Source of the DNA: Microbacterium yannicii
GTDB lineage: Bacteria; Actinomycetota; Actinomycetes; Actinomycetales; Microbacteriaceae
Reading direction: 5' to 3'
Length of the DNA: 60,192 nt
NCBI RefSeq assembly: GCF_024055635.1
Contig: NZ_JAMXMB010000034.1
Location: 1-60,192, forward strand
The notes below the pieces were generated by a model. The model was not told the origin of the DNA. It did no database searches and saw nothing but the letters and a program-made list of their open reading frames with translations. The first letter of the stretch is position 1. Each line of letters starts with the position of its first letter. Shown here in pieces: positions 8,235-16,382 of the stretch. A program made the position numbers and the translations under genes.

Positions 8235-9793
8235 GGCTGCGCTTCCGGGTGCTCGGCAATCAGCTCGCGCGGAGCCCGTGGCAGCTCGTCGGCTTCATCT
8301 TCGGCGCCCTGTACGGCCTCGGCCTGCTGGTCGGCATCGCCGTGGGGCTGGTGCTGCTCGGCTTCGGCACGCTGCCGCTGGCGAGCAGCGTGATCGTCGG
8401 AGTCGGCTCGGTGGTGACGCTGGGGTGGGCCCTCGTGCCGCTGGTCGCCTTCGGCGTGGACACCACGCTGGATCCGGCTCGGCTCGTGGTGTTCCCGATG
8501 TCGCTGTCGCGCATGATGGTCGCTCTCACGTTCGCGGGGGTCTGCGGCATCCCGGGCATCATCACCTCCGCCGCGGCGATCGCGACGATCGCCACCTGGG
8601 TGCACTGGCCGGCGGCGATCGTCGGCTGGCTCGTCAGCACGCCGCTGGCCGTGCTGACCGCCGTCGTGGCGTCGCGCACGGTCGCCTCGCTCGCCTCCGG
8701 GCTCGGCGGAGGCCGCCGCTTCCGCGAGGCCGCGGGCATCGTCGTCTTCATCCCGCTCATCCTGGCCGGGCCGATCATCGCCGGGGTGGCGACCGGCTTC
8801 GCGGTGAACGTCGACACGCTGGCGTCGACGATCCCGGTGCTGGGCTGGACGCCGCTCGGTGCCGCGTGGGCCGTCCCGGCGGCTGCCGCAGCGGGTGATC
8901 TCGCGGGGGCGGCCGCCAAGCTCCTGATCGCCCTCGTGACGCTCGCGGTGCTCTGGCTGGTGTGGAAGGCGTCGCTCGGAAGGTCGCTGGCACACCCTCG
9001 CCAGACGTCGGCAGCCCCGGTGCGCGCCGGCTCCATCGGCTGGTTCGGCCGGGTGCCCACCGGTGCTGCGGGCGCCGTCTTCGCGCGCGCGGTCACCTAC
9101 TGGACGCGCGACCCGCGCTACCTGCGCCAGCTCATCGGCGCGCCGCTGGTGCCCGTGCTGCTGTGGTTCTACGCCCGCGACGGCGACCCGCTGATCGCGC
9201 TGACCTTCTCGGGTCCGATCATCGCGATCGTGATCGGCATCGTCGTGTACGCCGACATCTCGTACGACGGCACGGCGTTCGGCACCGAGCTCATCACGGG
9301 CGCCCCGGGGCGCGCCGACCGGATCGGCCGCAGTCTCGCCGCCGCCGCGGTGGCGCTGCCCCTGGTGCTGCTCGCCGTGATCGTGCCGATCGCCCTGTCC
9401 GGCGAGTGGGAGCAGTTCCCTGGCATCCTCGGCATGTCCGTGGGCATCCTGCTCACCTGCTACGGAGTGTGCGCGGTCACCTCGGCGCACCTGGTGGTGC
9501 CCGTGTCCGCCTCCGGCGACAACCCGTTCAAGCGGGTGCCCGGCACGACGTTCCTGCAGGGCATGGCGTTCTTCGGCATCTGGCTGGTCGCGCTGGTGCT
9601 GTCGGCACCCGTCGTGATCGTCGGCCTGATCGGCTACTTCACGCAGAACGCGACGCTCAGTTGGTTCGCGTGCGCGGTCGGGATCGTCGTCGGCACCGCT
9701 GTGCTCGTCGGCGGCATCCTGATCGGCGGCCGCGCACTGGACACCACGGCGCCGGTGCTGCTCTCACGGCTCAAGGCGATGAAGAACGCCTGA
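8216..9793 (+). CDS. ABC transporter permease, polytopic membrane protein
   Basis: A 525-aa integral membrane protein with roughly 12 hydrophobic helices, starting at ATG 8216 inside the end of the ATPase gene. No binding protein is encoded nearby, and the fused-length permease with two similar halves suggests an exporter of ABC-2 type; this is an inference. Similar ATPase/permease pairs are frequent in Microbacteriaceae without known substrate. Confidence 0.82.
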   Translation: MVATLLRLRFRVLGNQLARSPWQLVGFIFGALYGLGLLVGIAVGLVLLGFGTLPLASSVIVGVGSVVTLGWALVPLVAFGVDTTLDPARLVVFPMSLSRMMVALTFAGVCGIPGIITSAAAIATIATWVHWPAAIVGWLVSTPLAVLTAVVASRTVASLASGLGGGRRFREAAGIVVFIPLILAGPIIAGVATGFAVNVDTLASTIPVLGWTPLGAAWAVPAAAAAGDLAGAAAKLLIALVTLAVLWLVWKASLGRSLAHPRQTSAAPVRAGSIGWFGRVPTGAAGAVFARAVTYWTRDPRYLRQLIGAPLVPVLLWFYARDGDPLIALTFSGPIIAIVIGIVVYADISYDGTAFGTELITGAPGRADRIGRSLAAAAVALPLVLLAVIVPIALSGEWEQFPGILGMSVGILLTCYGVCAVTSAHLVVPVSASGDNPFKRVPGTTFLQGMAFFGIWLVALVLSAPVVIVGLIGYFTQNATLSWFACAVGIVVGTAVLVGGILIGGRALDTTAPVLLSRLKAMKNA

Positions 9794-9816
9794 CGCGTTT
9801 CGTCTCGCTCGTTCCT

Positions 9817-9890
9817 CGCTCGCTCAACGACCGGCATCGTCCCGCTCGCTCAACGACCGGCATCGTCCCGCTCGCTCAACGACCGGGATC
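9817..9890. repeat. 26-bp tandem repeat, about 2.8 copies
   Basis: The unit CGCTCGCTCAACGACCGG plus CATCGTCC is repeated head to tail between the ABC permease and purC; the last copy is diverged (GGGATC). The preceding bases (cgtttcgtctcgctcg) belong to the same sequence family. No gene fits here. Confidence 0.8.
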
Positions 9891-9932
9891 CGGAACGGAG
9901 CGCCCCTGGCCCGGTATTGCCGCGGCCGGAGG

Positions 9933-10919
9933 TCAGGCGCCGGTGAGGCGCTCGAGCAGCTCGCGGTAGCGCGCGGTGGTGCGCGCGACGATGTCGGCGG
10001 GAAGCGCCGGCGGCTCGCCCTCGCGCGGCGCGGGCCAGTTCGCGGCGAGCCAGTTGCGCACGATCTGCTTGTCGAAGCTCGCCATGCGCTCGTCGGGGGT
10101 GGTGCCCGAGGCCCAGGCCGCGGCATCCCAGTACCGTGACGAGTCGCTGGTGAGCACCTCGTCGGCGAGGGTCATCACGCCGTTCTCGTCGAGCCCGAAC
10201 TCGAACTTGGTGTCGGCCAGGATCACGCCGTGCGCCTCGGCCGTCGAAGCGGCGCGGGCGTAGATCTCGAGCGACAGGTCGCGCAGCTCAGCCGCACGCT
10301 CGGCGCCGACGAGCTCGACGGTGCGCTCGTACGAGATGTTCTCGTCGTGCTCGCCCATCGGCGCCTTGTAGGCGGGCGTGTAGATCGGCTCGGGCAGCCG
10401 ATCGCCGTTCGACAGGCCGTCCGGCAGCGTGATCCCGCACACGGTGCCGCTCTCGCGATACTCCGACCACCCCGAGCCGGTGAGGTACCCGCGGACGACG
10501 CACTCGATCGGCTGCATGTCGAGACTCTTCACGACCATCGCACGCCCGATGACGGCATCCGGGATCAGGCTCTGGAGGTCGTCGGCGGTGTTGGCCTCGC
10601 CGTCGGCGCCCAGCGTGAGGGTGTGCGATGCGGCGAGATGATTCGGGATGCTGCGCCCGCCGTCGGCGCCCGCCAGCTGGTCGAACCACCAGAGGCTGAG
10701 GGTGGTGAGCAGCTCGCCCTTGCCCGGGATGCCGGGCGAGAGCACGTGGTCGAATGCGCTGACGCGATCGCTGGCCACGACCAGAAGCCGCGCGGGGTCG
10801 CCGCCCTCGGGCGCTGAGCCTGTCGAAGCGTCGGCCGGGACGTAGAGGTCGCGCACTTTGCCGGAGTACGCGTGGCGCCAGCCGGGAAACTCGGTCGTGG
10901 GGGTGGGGGTAGCCGTCAC
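9933..10919 (-). CDS. purC: Phosphoribosylaminoimidazole-succinocarboxamide synthase (SAICAR synthetase)
   Basis: PurC ligates aspartate to CAIR in de novo purine synthesis, in the cytosol. The 328-aa protein shows YSGKVRDLY, ASDRVSAFDHVL, VVRGYLTGSGW and DTKFEFGLDENG, all strong SAICAR synthetase motifs. I chose GTG 10919 because a GATAAT box (10927-10932 on the minus strand) ends exactly 7 nt before it, implying a leaderless transcript; an ATG three codons upstream is the alternative. Oddity: codons near residue 30 contain a copy of the dispersed TTCGACAGGCTCAG repeat, read as STGSAPEG, which lengthens a surface loop. Confidence 0.96.
   Translation of the reverse strand: MTATPTPTTEFPGWRHAYSGKVRDLYVPADASTGSAPEGGDPARLLVVASDRVSAFDHVLSPGIPGKGELLTTLSLWWFDQLAGADGGRSIPNHLAASHTLTLGADGEANTADDLQSLIPDAVIGRAMVVKSLDMQPIECVVRGYLTGSGWSEYRESGTVCGITLPDGLSNGDRLPEPIYTPAYKAPMGEHDENISYERTVELVGAERAAELRDLSLEIYARAASTAEAHGVILADTKFEFGLDENGVMTLADEVLTSDSSRYWDAAAWASGTTPDERMASFDKQIVRNWLAANWPAPREGEPPALPADIVARTTARYRELLERLTGA
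10813..10829 (-). repeat. Dispersed TTCGACAGGCTCAG repeat inside purC
   Basis: GCTGAGCCTGTCGAAGC on the plus strand equals the intergenic repeat seen at 41492-41554 and 60157-60176. Here it is in frame near the purC N-terminus, coding for the STGSA part of an extra loop. Confidence 0.7.
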
Positions 10920-10932
10920 CCGCCCCATTATC
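10920..10932 (-). promoter_or_regulatory. Leaderless-type -10 box of purC
   Basis: On the minus strand GATAAT is followed by 7 nt and then the GTG start. This spacing puts the transcription start at or next to the start codon. No convincing -35 hexamer is seen. Confidence 0.55.
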
Positions 10933-10996
10933 CCGGCTGGCGGTCGCGGATGACGGGTGGGCGCGTGATCCTCCGGGTCGGGTCAGCGTGATCGGG

Positions 10997-11350
10997 TCAC
11001 GGGGTCATCGCGTCTACGTGCGCGAAGGCCTCTGCGACGAGCGGGGCCCACAGGTCCGCGGCATCCGTCCCCACGGTCGCCCATTCGCGCATCGGCCTGC
11101 CCCGCATGACCGCCGGCTGCGCCTCGTTGGCCTCCGCCAGCTCGCCGACGCGGCTCTCGGGCAGCTTGACCATCAGCTCGCCCGCGAAGGTCACGAAGGC
11201 GAACACCTTGCCGCGGACGTTCAGACCCTCCGAGCCGAACATCGCCCCCAGGGCGACGTCGGGGCGCGCGGTCCATTCCGCCACGATCGGGTCGAAGATC
11301 GCGTAGGACTCCGGGAACTTCTGGCGGCGCACGACGGCCTTGTCTGCCAT
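10997..11350 (-). CDS. TfoX/Sxy N-terminal domain protein
   Basis: A 117-aa small protein whose centre (GAMFGSEGLNVRGKVFAFVTFAGELMVKLPESRV) matches the TfoX N-terminal fold. This domain occurs alone in many actinobacteria, where a competence role is not established. The C-terminal MREWATVG and the downstream Ala/Asp helix are also typical of these stand-alone proteins. It is divergent from the PadR gene, with about 100 bp between them. Confidence 0.8.
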   Translation of the reverse strand: MADKAVVRRQKFPESYAIFDPIVAEWTARPDVALGAMFGSEGLNVRGKVFAFVTFAGELMVKLPESRVGELAEANEAQPAVMRGRPMREWATVGTDAADLWAPLVAEAFAHVDAMTP

Positions 11351-11389
11351 GCCCTCACGGTACGACGCCCCTGTGACATCGCACGAGGG

Positions 11390-11418
11390 GTGACGGCATC
11401 CCGATTCGAGAGGTATAG
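11390..11418 (+). promoter_or_regulatory. Promoter of the padR-MFS operon
   Basis: GTGACG (11390-11395), a 17-bp spacer and TATAGT (11413-11418) match a sigma-70-type promoter at 4/6 and 5/6 positions. The -10 box overlaps the start of the operator. Confidence 0.6.
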
Positions 11419-11440
11419 TCCATGTGGACTAATTGACATG
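11417..11440. promoter_or_regulatory. PadR operator: overlapping palindromes
   Basis: Two symmetric elements overlap between the -10 box and the Shine-Dalgarno. One is AGTCCA-TG-TGGACT (11417-11430). The other is ATGT-N10-ACAT (11422-11439), the arrangement described for PadR-family operators. Binding here would block transcription of both padR and the exporter. Confidence 0.65.
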
Positions 11441-11450
11441 GAGGATCACT

Positions 11451-12071
11451 GTGACGGACGCTGTCGCACGCCTGACCCCGCTCGGGGTGGCCGTGCTCGC
11501 CCTCCTCAGCGAGGGTGACATGCACCCGTACGAGATGATCCGGCTCATGCACCTGCGCCGGGACGACCGCCTGGTCACCATCACGAACGGCACGGTCTAC
11601 CACACGGTCGCGCGCCTCGAGCGTGCGGGGCTCATCGCCGAGGTCGGCGTGGACCGCGACGGCAATCGCCCCGAGCGCACCACCTACACGCAGACGGATG
11701 CCGGAGCCGCCGCGGTGCTGGAATGGGTGCGCCGAGAGCTCTCGCGCGTCGATCGCCCAGCCGAGTTCCGCGTCGCGCTCGCGGAGGCGCACGGCCTCGC
11801 TCGCGAGGAGGCGGTCGCTCTGCTCGACGCGCGCCGAGCGGCGCTCGCGGACGCCCTCGACTCCCTGGCCACCGGCCGCCGCCACGCCGTCGGCAAGGGC
11901 GTGCCGGAACAGTATCTCCTCGAGCTCGGCCGCGAAGAGGCGCTGCTCCAGGCCGAGCTGGCCTGGATGGACGCGACGCTTCCGCGTATCGCCGCTCCCG
12001 ATTTCCCCTGGGGTCCTGACGTGACGCCCTCGGAACGCTATTTCGCCCAGAGAAAGGCAGCACGCCAGTGA
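11451..12071 (+). CDS. PadR family transcriptional regulator
   Basis: A 206-aa PadR-like repressor with an N-terminal winged helix (residues about 5-85, including HPYEMIRLMHLRRDD and TNGTVYHTVARLERAGLI) and a C-terminal helical domain for dimerisation. GTG 11451 is chosen because GGAGG ends 6 nt before it; an upstream TTG at 11433 lies inside the operator. It is coupled to the MFS gene by a 4-nt GTGA overlap. It probably senses a substrate of that exporter and represses its own operon. Confidence 0.9.
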   Translation: MTDAVARLTPLGVAVLALLSEGDMHPYEMIRLMHLRRDDRLVTITNGTVYHTVARLERAGLIAEVGVDRDGNRPERTTYTQTDAGAAAVLEWVRRELSRVDRPAEFRVALAEAHGLAREEAVALLDARRAALADALDSLATGRRHAVGKGVPEQYLLELGREEALLQAELAWMDATLPRIAAPDFPWGPDVTPSERYFAQRKAARQ

Positions 12072-13687
12072 CCGACGCATCGACAAGCTCAGCAACCGGG
12101 GCACGCGGCCCGGAAGCCACCCGCGCCGCGGGCGCGGCATCCGGGACCGCCTCGGCGGCACACCCGCCCACCGGTGCCTACGCCGCCGGACACAAGCCCC
12201 GCAGCCCGTGGCCGGCCCTCTGGGCCCTCGTCATCGGGTTCTTCATGATCCTCGTCGACACGACGATCGTCTCGGTCGCCAACCCGGCGATCAAGGCCGC
12301 GCTCGACCCCGACACCAACAACCTGGACAACGTGGTGTGGGTCACCTCCGCCTACCTGCTGGCCTACGCGGTGCCGCTGCTCATCACCGGGCGGCTCGGT
12401 GACCGGTTCGGCCCGAAGTACATGTACCTCGGCGGCCTCGCCGTCTTCACCCTCGCCTCGCTCGCGTGCGGGCTGTCGCCGACGCTGGGCGCGCTCATCG
12501 CGTTCCGCGCGGTGCAGGGCCTGGGTGCGGCGCTCATGACGCCGCAGACGATGGCGATCATCACACGCACGTTCCCGCCGAACCAGCGCGGTGCGGCGAT
12601 GGGACTCTGGGGCGCGACCTCGGGCGTCGCGATGCTCGTCGGGCCGCTCGCCGGCGGCCTGCTCGTCGACGGCTTCGGCTGGGAGTGGATCTTCTTCATC
12701 AACCTGCCGGTCGGCGTCGTGGGCTTCGTGCTGGCGTGGATCCTCGTGCCCAAGCTCGAGACGCACCCGCACAAGTTCGACCTCGTCGGCGTCTTCCTCA
12801 GCGCCATCGGCCTCTTCCTCATCGTGTTCGGACTGCAGGAGGGCGAGACCTACGACTGGGGCGTCATCTGGGGTCCGATCACGGTGTGGGGGCTGATCAT
12901 CGCGGGGGTGCTCGTGATGGGGCTGTTCATCTGGCAGCAGGCGAAGACCAAGAGCGAGGCGCTGGTGCCGTTGGAGCTGTTCCGCGACCGCAACTTCTCC
13001 GTCGCCAACATCGGCATCTCGACGGTCGGCTTCACCGTCACGAGCATGTCGCTGCCGCTGATGTTCTTCCTGCAGCTGGCGCGCGGGCTCACGCCCACGG
13101 AGTCGGCGCTGCTCCTCATCCCGATGGCCGTCGCGGCCGGCGTGCTCTCGCCGCTCGCGGGCCGGTGGCTCGACCACACCGACCCGCGGGTGCTGCTCGT
13201 TCCGGGTCTGTTGCTGGTGGCCGGTGCCCTCGTCCTCTACTCGGTGCTGATGAACCTCGACACGCCGATCTGGATGTTCCTCATCCCATCGCTGATCATG
13301 GGCATCGGCAACGCCGGCATGTGGGGGCCGCTCGCGACCACCGCCACTCGCAACCTCGCTCCGCGGCAGGCGGGCGCCGGTGCGGGCATCTACAACACCA
13401 CGCGCACCATCGGCTCGGTGCTGGGCTCGGCCGCCATCGCGGTGTTCATGCAGAGCCGCATCGAGGCGAACATCCCCGGTGCCGCCGACGCGGCCGGTGG
13501 CAGCTTCGGCTCCGGCGCGCTGCCCGAGGTCGTCGCCGAGCCCTTCGCGACGGCGATGGCGCAGTCCGTGCTGCTGTCGGCGGCCGTGATGCTGATCGGC
13601 GTCGTCGCGGTGCTGTTCCTTCGCCGGCCGAAGGCTACGTCGACCGAGGACTGGCAGGCCGCGAACGCGGCGGTCGCCGCCGACTGA
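12068..13687 (+). CDS. MFS drug exporter, DHA2 (EmrB/QacA) family
   Basis: A 539-aa, 14-helix proton-driven multidrug exporter. Seen are the motif-A loop GRLGDRFGPK, motif D1-like MILVDTTIVSVANPAI in helix 1 with its Asp, and motif-C-like GPLAGGLLVDGFGWEWIFFINLP. The first 50 residues are an Ala/Gly/Pro-rich tail that begins with a copy of the dispersed TTCGACAGGCTCAG repeat (12080-12097), read as STSSAT. Coupled to padR, so probably substrate-inducible. A 16-bp terminator hairpin follows. Confidence 0.92.
   Translation: MTDASTSSATGARGPEATRAAGAASGTASAAHPPTGAYAAGHKPRSPWPALWALVIGFFMILVDTTIVSVANPAIKAALDPDTNNLDNVVWVTSAYLLAYAVPLLITGRLGDRFGPKYMYLGGLAVFTLASLACGLSPTLGALIAFRAVQGLGAALMTPQTMAIITRTFPPNQRGAAMGLWGATSGVAMLVGPLAGGLLVDGFGWEWIFFINLPVGVVGFVLAWILVPKLETHPHKFDLVGVFLSAIGLFLIVFGLQEGETYDWGVIWGPITVWGLIIAGVLVMGLFIWQQAKTKSEALVPLELFRDRNFSVANIGISTVGFTVTSMSLPLMFFLQLARGLTPTESALLLIPMAVAAGVLSPLAGRWLDHTDPRVLLVPGLLLVAGALVLYSVLMNLDTPIWMFLIPSLIMGIGNAGMWGPLATTATRNLAPRQAGAGAGIYNTTRTIGSVLGSAAIAVFMQSRIEANIPGAADAAGGSFGSGALPEVVAEPFATAMAQSVLLSAAVMLIGVVAVLFLRRPKATSTEDWQAANAAVAAD
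12080..12097 (+). repeat. Dispersed TCGACARGCTCAGNRACC repeat in the MFS gene
   Basis: TCGACAAGCTCAGCAACC is a one- to two-base variant of the intergenic repeat. It is in the same reading phase (ASTxSA) as the copy in purC. Confidence 0.6.
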
Positions 13688-13698
13688 GCCTGACCGCG

Positions 13699-13733
13699 GA
13701 TCCACCCGCTCGCCGCCGGCGAGCGGGTGGATC
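13699..13733. terminator. Bidirectional terminator between MFS and siderophore-interacting protein
   Basis: A perfect 16-bp stem (GATCCACCCGCTCGCC with its complement) with a 3-nt GCC loop, between convergent stop codons. Confidence 0.8.
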
Positions 13734-13751
13734 GCGACCTCGGCGCCTGGC

Positions 13752-14654
13752 TCAGTCCGGGTCGGACGGGTCGATCGGCGCGTGGTGATCGAAGCCGGCA
13801 GCGCCGCGTTTCCAGTACCCGCTGAGCGAGACCTGCTCGGCCGGCAGTGCGAGCGTGCGGCGCAGATGACGGCGGACGGGAATGAGAGCGGATGCCTCGC
13901 CCGCCGCGAAGACGAAGGTGGAGGCATCCACGCCCACCGTGTCGAGAGCCGTGACGAGCGCGTCCGGGTCGCCGGCGTCGGGCCGGTGCACCCTCACGTC
14001 GGTGCGGCCGGACGTCTCGGCGATGTACGCGTCGACCCACGCGCCACCGTCCGCTGCGGTCGCGACGAGGTCGACCGTCGTGGTGGCGGGCACTTCGGCC
14101 GCCCACCGGGTCGCCGAGGGCAGGGCCGTCTCATCGACGACGAGCACGAGCCGGGCCGCGCCCTGGGGCGCCGCCTGCGAGCCGCGCGGACCCACGATCA
14201 CCAGCTCGTCGCCGACGCGCGCGTCGCTCGCCCAGCGCGAGGCGGGACCGGGCGACGGGTGGAGGTAGAAGTCCAGGTCGACAGCGACCTCCGCCTCCGC
14301 CGTGGTCACGCGCAGCGGCGTGAAATCGCGGGCGTGCATCGGGGCCTCCGGCCGTACGATGCCGTCCTGACCGGGGCCGGCGGCGGTGGGTGCGACGAGA
14401 TCACCGGTCTCGGGATCCGGGAAGAACACACGCACATGGTCGGCGGGTCCGCCGCTCTGGAAGTCGGCGAACTCCGGACCGGCGACGCGCACACGGAGCA
14501 GCACCGGCGAGACCTGCTCGACCGAGACGACGCGCGCCCGGCGGGCCGTGAAGCGGTGGCGGCCGCCGGCGCGGTAGAAGGGCGAGGTCGGGTCGGGGCC
14601 GGGCCGGGCAGCGCGGGGGCTCTGCGCGGAGGTCGCGGTCGGGGCATCCGTCAT
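13752..14654 (-). CDS. Siderophore-interacting protein (ViuB/SIP-type ferric reductase)
   Basis: A 300-aa FAD-binding flavoprotein that reduces ferric siderophores in the cytosol. The FAD domain occupies about residues 30-145 (RARVVSVEQVSPVLLRVRV; later MHARDFTPLRV). The C-terminal SIP domain includes GPRGSQAAPQGAARLVLVVDETALP and the signature GYWKRG. GAGGAG precedes the ATG. No iron box is visible upstream, unlike the heme locus at 23.9 kb. Confidence 0.92.
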   Translation of the reverse strand: MTDAPTATSAQSPRAARPGPDPTSPFYRAGGRHRFTARRARVVSVEQVSPVLLRVRVAGPEFADFQSGGPADHVRVFFPDPETGDLVAPTAAGPGQDGIVRPEAPMHARDFTPLRVTTAEAEVAVDLDFYLHPSPGPASRWASDARVGDELVIVGPRGSQAAPQGAARLVLVVDETALPSATRWAAEVPATTTVDLVATAADGGAWVDAYIAETSGRTDVRVHRPDAGDPDALVTALDTVGVDASTFVFAAGEASALIPVRRHLRRTLALPAEQVSLSGYWKRGAAGFDHHAPIDPSDPD

Positions 14655-14808
14655 GGTCTTCTCCTCACCGGGGCGGCACGAGCCGCCCGTTCCAGCAAAC
14701 CACGCGACGCTATGGACGGGCTGCTCGAGGCTGAGATGGGCCTAATCCCGACGAGGTGCGGTTGTCAAGCGGTTGGCCCGAGCGCCGGCATCCGGCCACG
14801 ATGGTGTC

Positions 14809-14967
14809 ATGACCGGACTTGCAGTGATCCTGCTCATCGTCGGAATCGTCCTGCTTCTGCTGGGTGTGTTCATTGAAGCGGCGAAGTTCCTCCTCTGGAT
14901 CGGCCTCGTCATCATCGTCATCGCGGTGATCGCCTGGCTGATGCGCTTCATCCGCCGCCAGACCTGA
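14809..14967 (+). CDS. Tiny two-helix membrane protein
   Basis: A 52-aa hydrophobic protein made of two short membrane helices (about residues 3-20 and 26-45) with a basic RFIRRQT tail. ATG 14809 is preferred to an upstream in-frame start that would add 12 non-hydrophobic residues. It is clearly similar to the 54-aa product at 38811-38975 (shared pattern LLWxxxIVxVIAxIAxL). Function unknown. Confidence 0.7.
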   Translation: MTGLAVILLIVGIVLLLLGVFIEAAKFLLWIGLVIIVIAVIAWLMRFIRRQT

Positions 14968-15096
14968 TCCCGCCTGGAACGCGTTCTGGCACTGCCGCAG
15001 CGCGTGACATCGGCGTAGCCTGACCGATAGGGACGTCCCGGACCCCGACATCCGCGGACCGCACGCGCGTGCGGCCGGAGGATCGGGGGCGAGCAC

Positions 15097-16194
15097 ATGA
15101 CCGACCAGCTCACCGGAGGCGTTCGCGCCACGGTGGCACGAACCCCCCGAGCGGGCAACGACTTCACGGACCTTGCCAAGATCATCGGCGCCAGCGGTCT
15201 GATGCGCCGGCGCTACGGGTACTACTGGACCAAGCTCGTCGGCGCGGTGGTTGTGCTCGCCGCAGCCCTTGTCGTGTTCTTCCTGATCGGCGACACCTGG
15301 TGGCAGCTCTTCACGGCCGCAGGTTTCGCGATCCTGTTCACACAGATCGCCATGCTCGGTCATGATGCCGCGCATCGGCAGATCTTCGTCTCGGGACGCT
15401 GGAACGACTGGACGTCGATGGTGCTGGGCAACCTGCTGGTCGGGATGAGCTACGGCTGGTGGCAGCACAAGCACACGCGCCACCACGCGAATCCGAACAA
15501 GATCGGCTCCGATCCCGACATCGAGCTGCCGGTCGTGTCGTTCACGAGCGATCAGGTCGAGCAGCGCGCCAAGAGGTACGGGCCCGGGCTGGCGTGGGTC
15601 ATGGCCCATCAGGGGATGTTCTTCTTCCCGATCCTGCTGCTCGAAGGCCTGTCGCTCCATGCATCCAGCGTGCGCCGCGTCGTCGCGCGTGAGCCGCTGC
15701 GTCGACGCAGCGCCGAGATCGTCTTCCTCGTCCTGCGCATCGGCGGCTATCTCGCCCTGGTGTTCCTGGTGCTGTCGCCCGGTATCGCGGCGGTCTTCCT
15801 GGCGGTGCAGCTGGGCCTCTTCGGCGTCTACATGGGAATGGCCTTCGCCCCCAATCACAAGGGGATGCCGCTGGTGCCGGCCGAGGTGAAGGTCGACTTC
15901 CTGCGCAGACAGGTGCTGATGAGCCGCAACATCCGGGGCAGCAGGCTGCTCGACGTGGCGATGGGCGGGCTCAACTACCAGATCGAGCACCACCTCTTCC
16001 CGTCGATGCCGCGTCCTCATCTGAGGACGGCCTCCGGAGCGATCAGGGACTACTGCGCGGCTCACGACGTGCAGTACACCGAGACAGGGCTCTGGGAGTC
16101 GTACCGGATCGTCACGCGCTACATCAACCGGGTCGGGCTCGGGGAGCGCGACCCGTTCGAATGCCCCCTGCTGCAGCAACGGCAGGCGGTCTGA
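15097..16194 (+). CDS. Membrane fatty acid desaturase
   Basis: A 365-aa di-iron acyl desaturase of the membrane-bound FA_desaturase family. The three histidine boxes are complete: HDAAH (89-93), HKHTRHH (124-130) and QIEHH (295-299). The last begins with Gln, as in front-end and acyl-lipid/CoA desaturases of the linoleoyl-CoA type. Four hydrophobic segments anchor it. GGGGGCGAG precedes the ATG. It introduces a cis double bond into membrane acyl chains; position and electron donor cannot be read from the sequence. Confidence 0.92.
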   Translation: MTDQLTGGVRATVARTPRAGNDFTDLAKIIGASGLMRRRYGYYWTKLVGAVVVLAAALVVFFLIGDTWWQLFTAAGFAILFTQIAMLGHDAAHRQIFVSGRWNDWTSMVLGNLLVGMSYGWWQHKHTRHHANPNKIGSDPDIELPVVSFTSDQVEQRAKRYGPGLAWVMAHQGMFFFPILLLEGLSLHASSVRRVVAREPLRRRSAEIVFLVLRIGGYLALVFLVLSPGIAAVFLAVQLGLFGVYMGMAFAPNHKGMPLVPAEVKVDFLRRQVLMSRNIRGSRLLDVAMGGLNYQIEHHLFPSMPRPHLRTASGAIRDYCAAHDVQYTETGLWESYRIVTRYINRVGLGERDPFECPLLQQRQAV

Positions 16195-16222
16195 CCGGCC
16201 TGGGGCCGGGTGCGAGCTCGGG

Positions 16223-16263
16223 CGTCCTCCGCGACCTGCTGTGGGGTCGAGTCGCGGACGACG
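16223..16263. repeat. Palindromic intergenic element, family 2, copy 1
   Basis: CGTCCTCCGCGAC (16223-16235) pairs with GTCGCGGACGACG (16251-16263), with one mismatch in 13. A second, more perfect copy follows 32 nt later. Confidence 0.65.
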
Positions 16264-16294
16264 GGTCGATCTCCCGCCCGGAGTGCCGGCTCAG

Positions 16295-16339
16295 GCGTCG
16301 TCCGCGACCCGATGTTGGGGGACGGGTCGCGGACGACGC
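16295..16339. repeat. Palindromic intergenic element, family 2, copy 2
   Basis: GCGTCGTCCGCGACCCG (16295-16311) and its perfect 17-bp complement (16323-16339) flank an 11-nt loop. It lies between the convergent desaturase and LhgO genes and may also serve as a terminator. Confidence 0.7.
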
Positions 16340-16382
16340 AGGGCCTCGGACGGACCCGCGGAGAGAGTCCGACCGCCTTCAT

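Noticed and set aside
9817..9890. CRISPR array
   Set aside because: The units are contiguous with no variable spacers, there are fewer than three full copies, and no cas genes are present.
13872..13927. Long antisense frames, such as 12089-13927, 29664-31247 and 43208-46402 on the minus strand
   Set aside because: They are typical shadows of GC-rich genes: Arg/His/Asp-rich, without domains, opposite to well-supported proteins.
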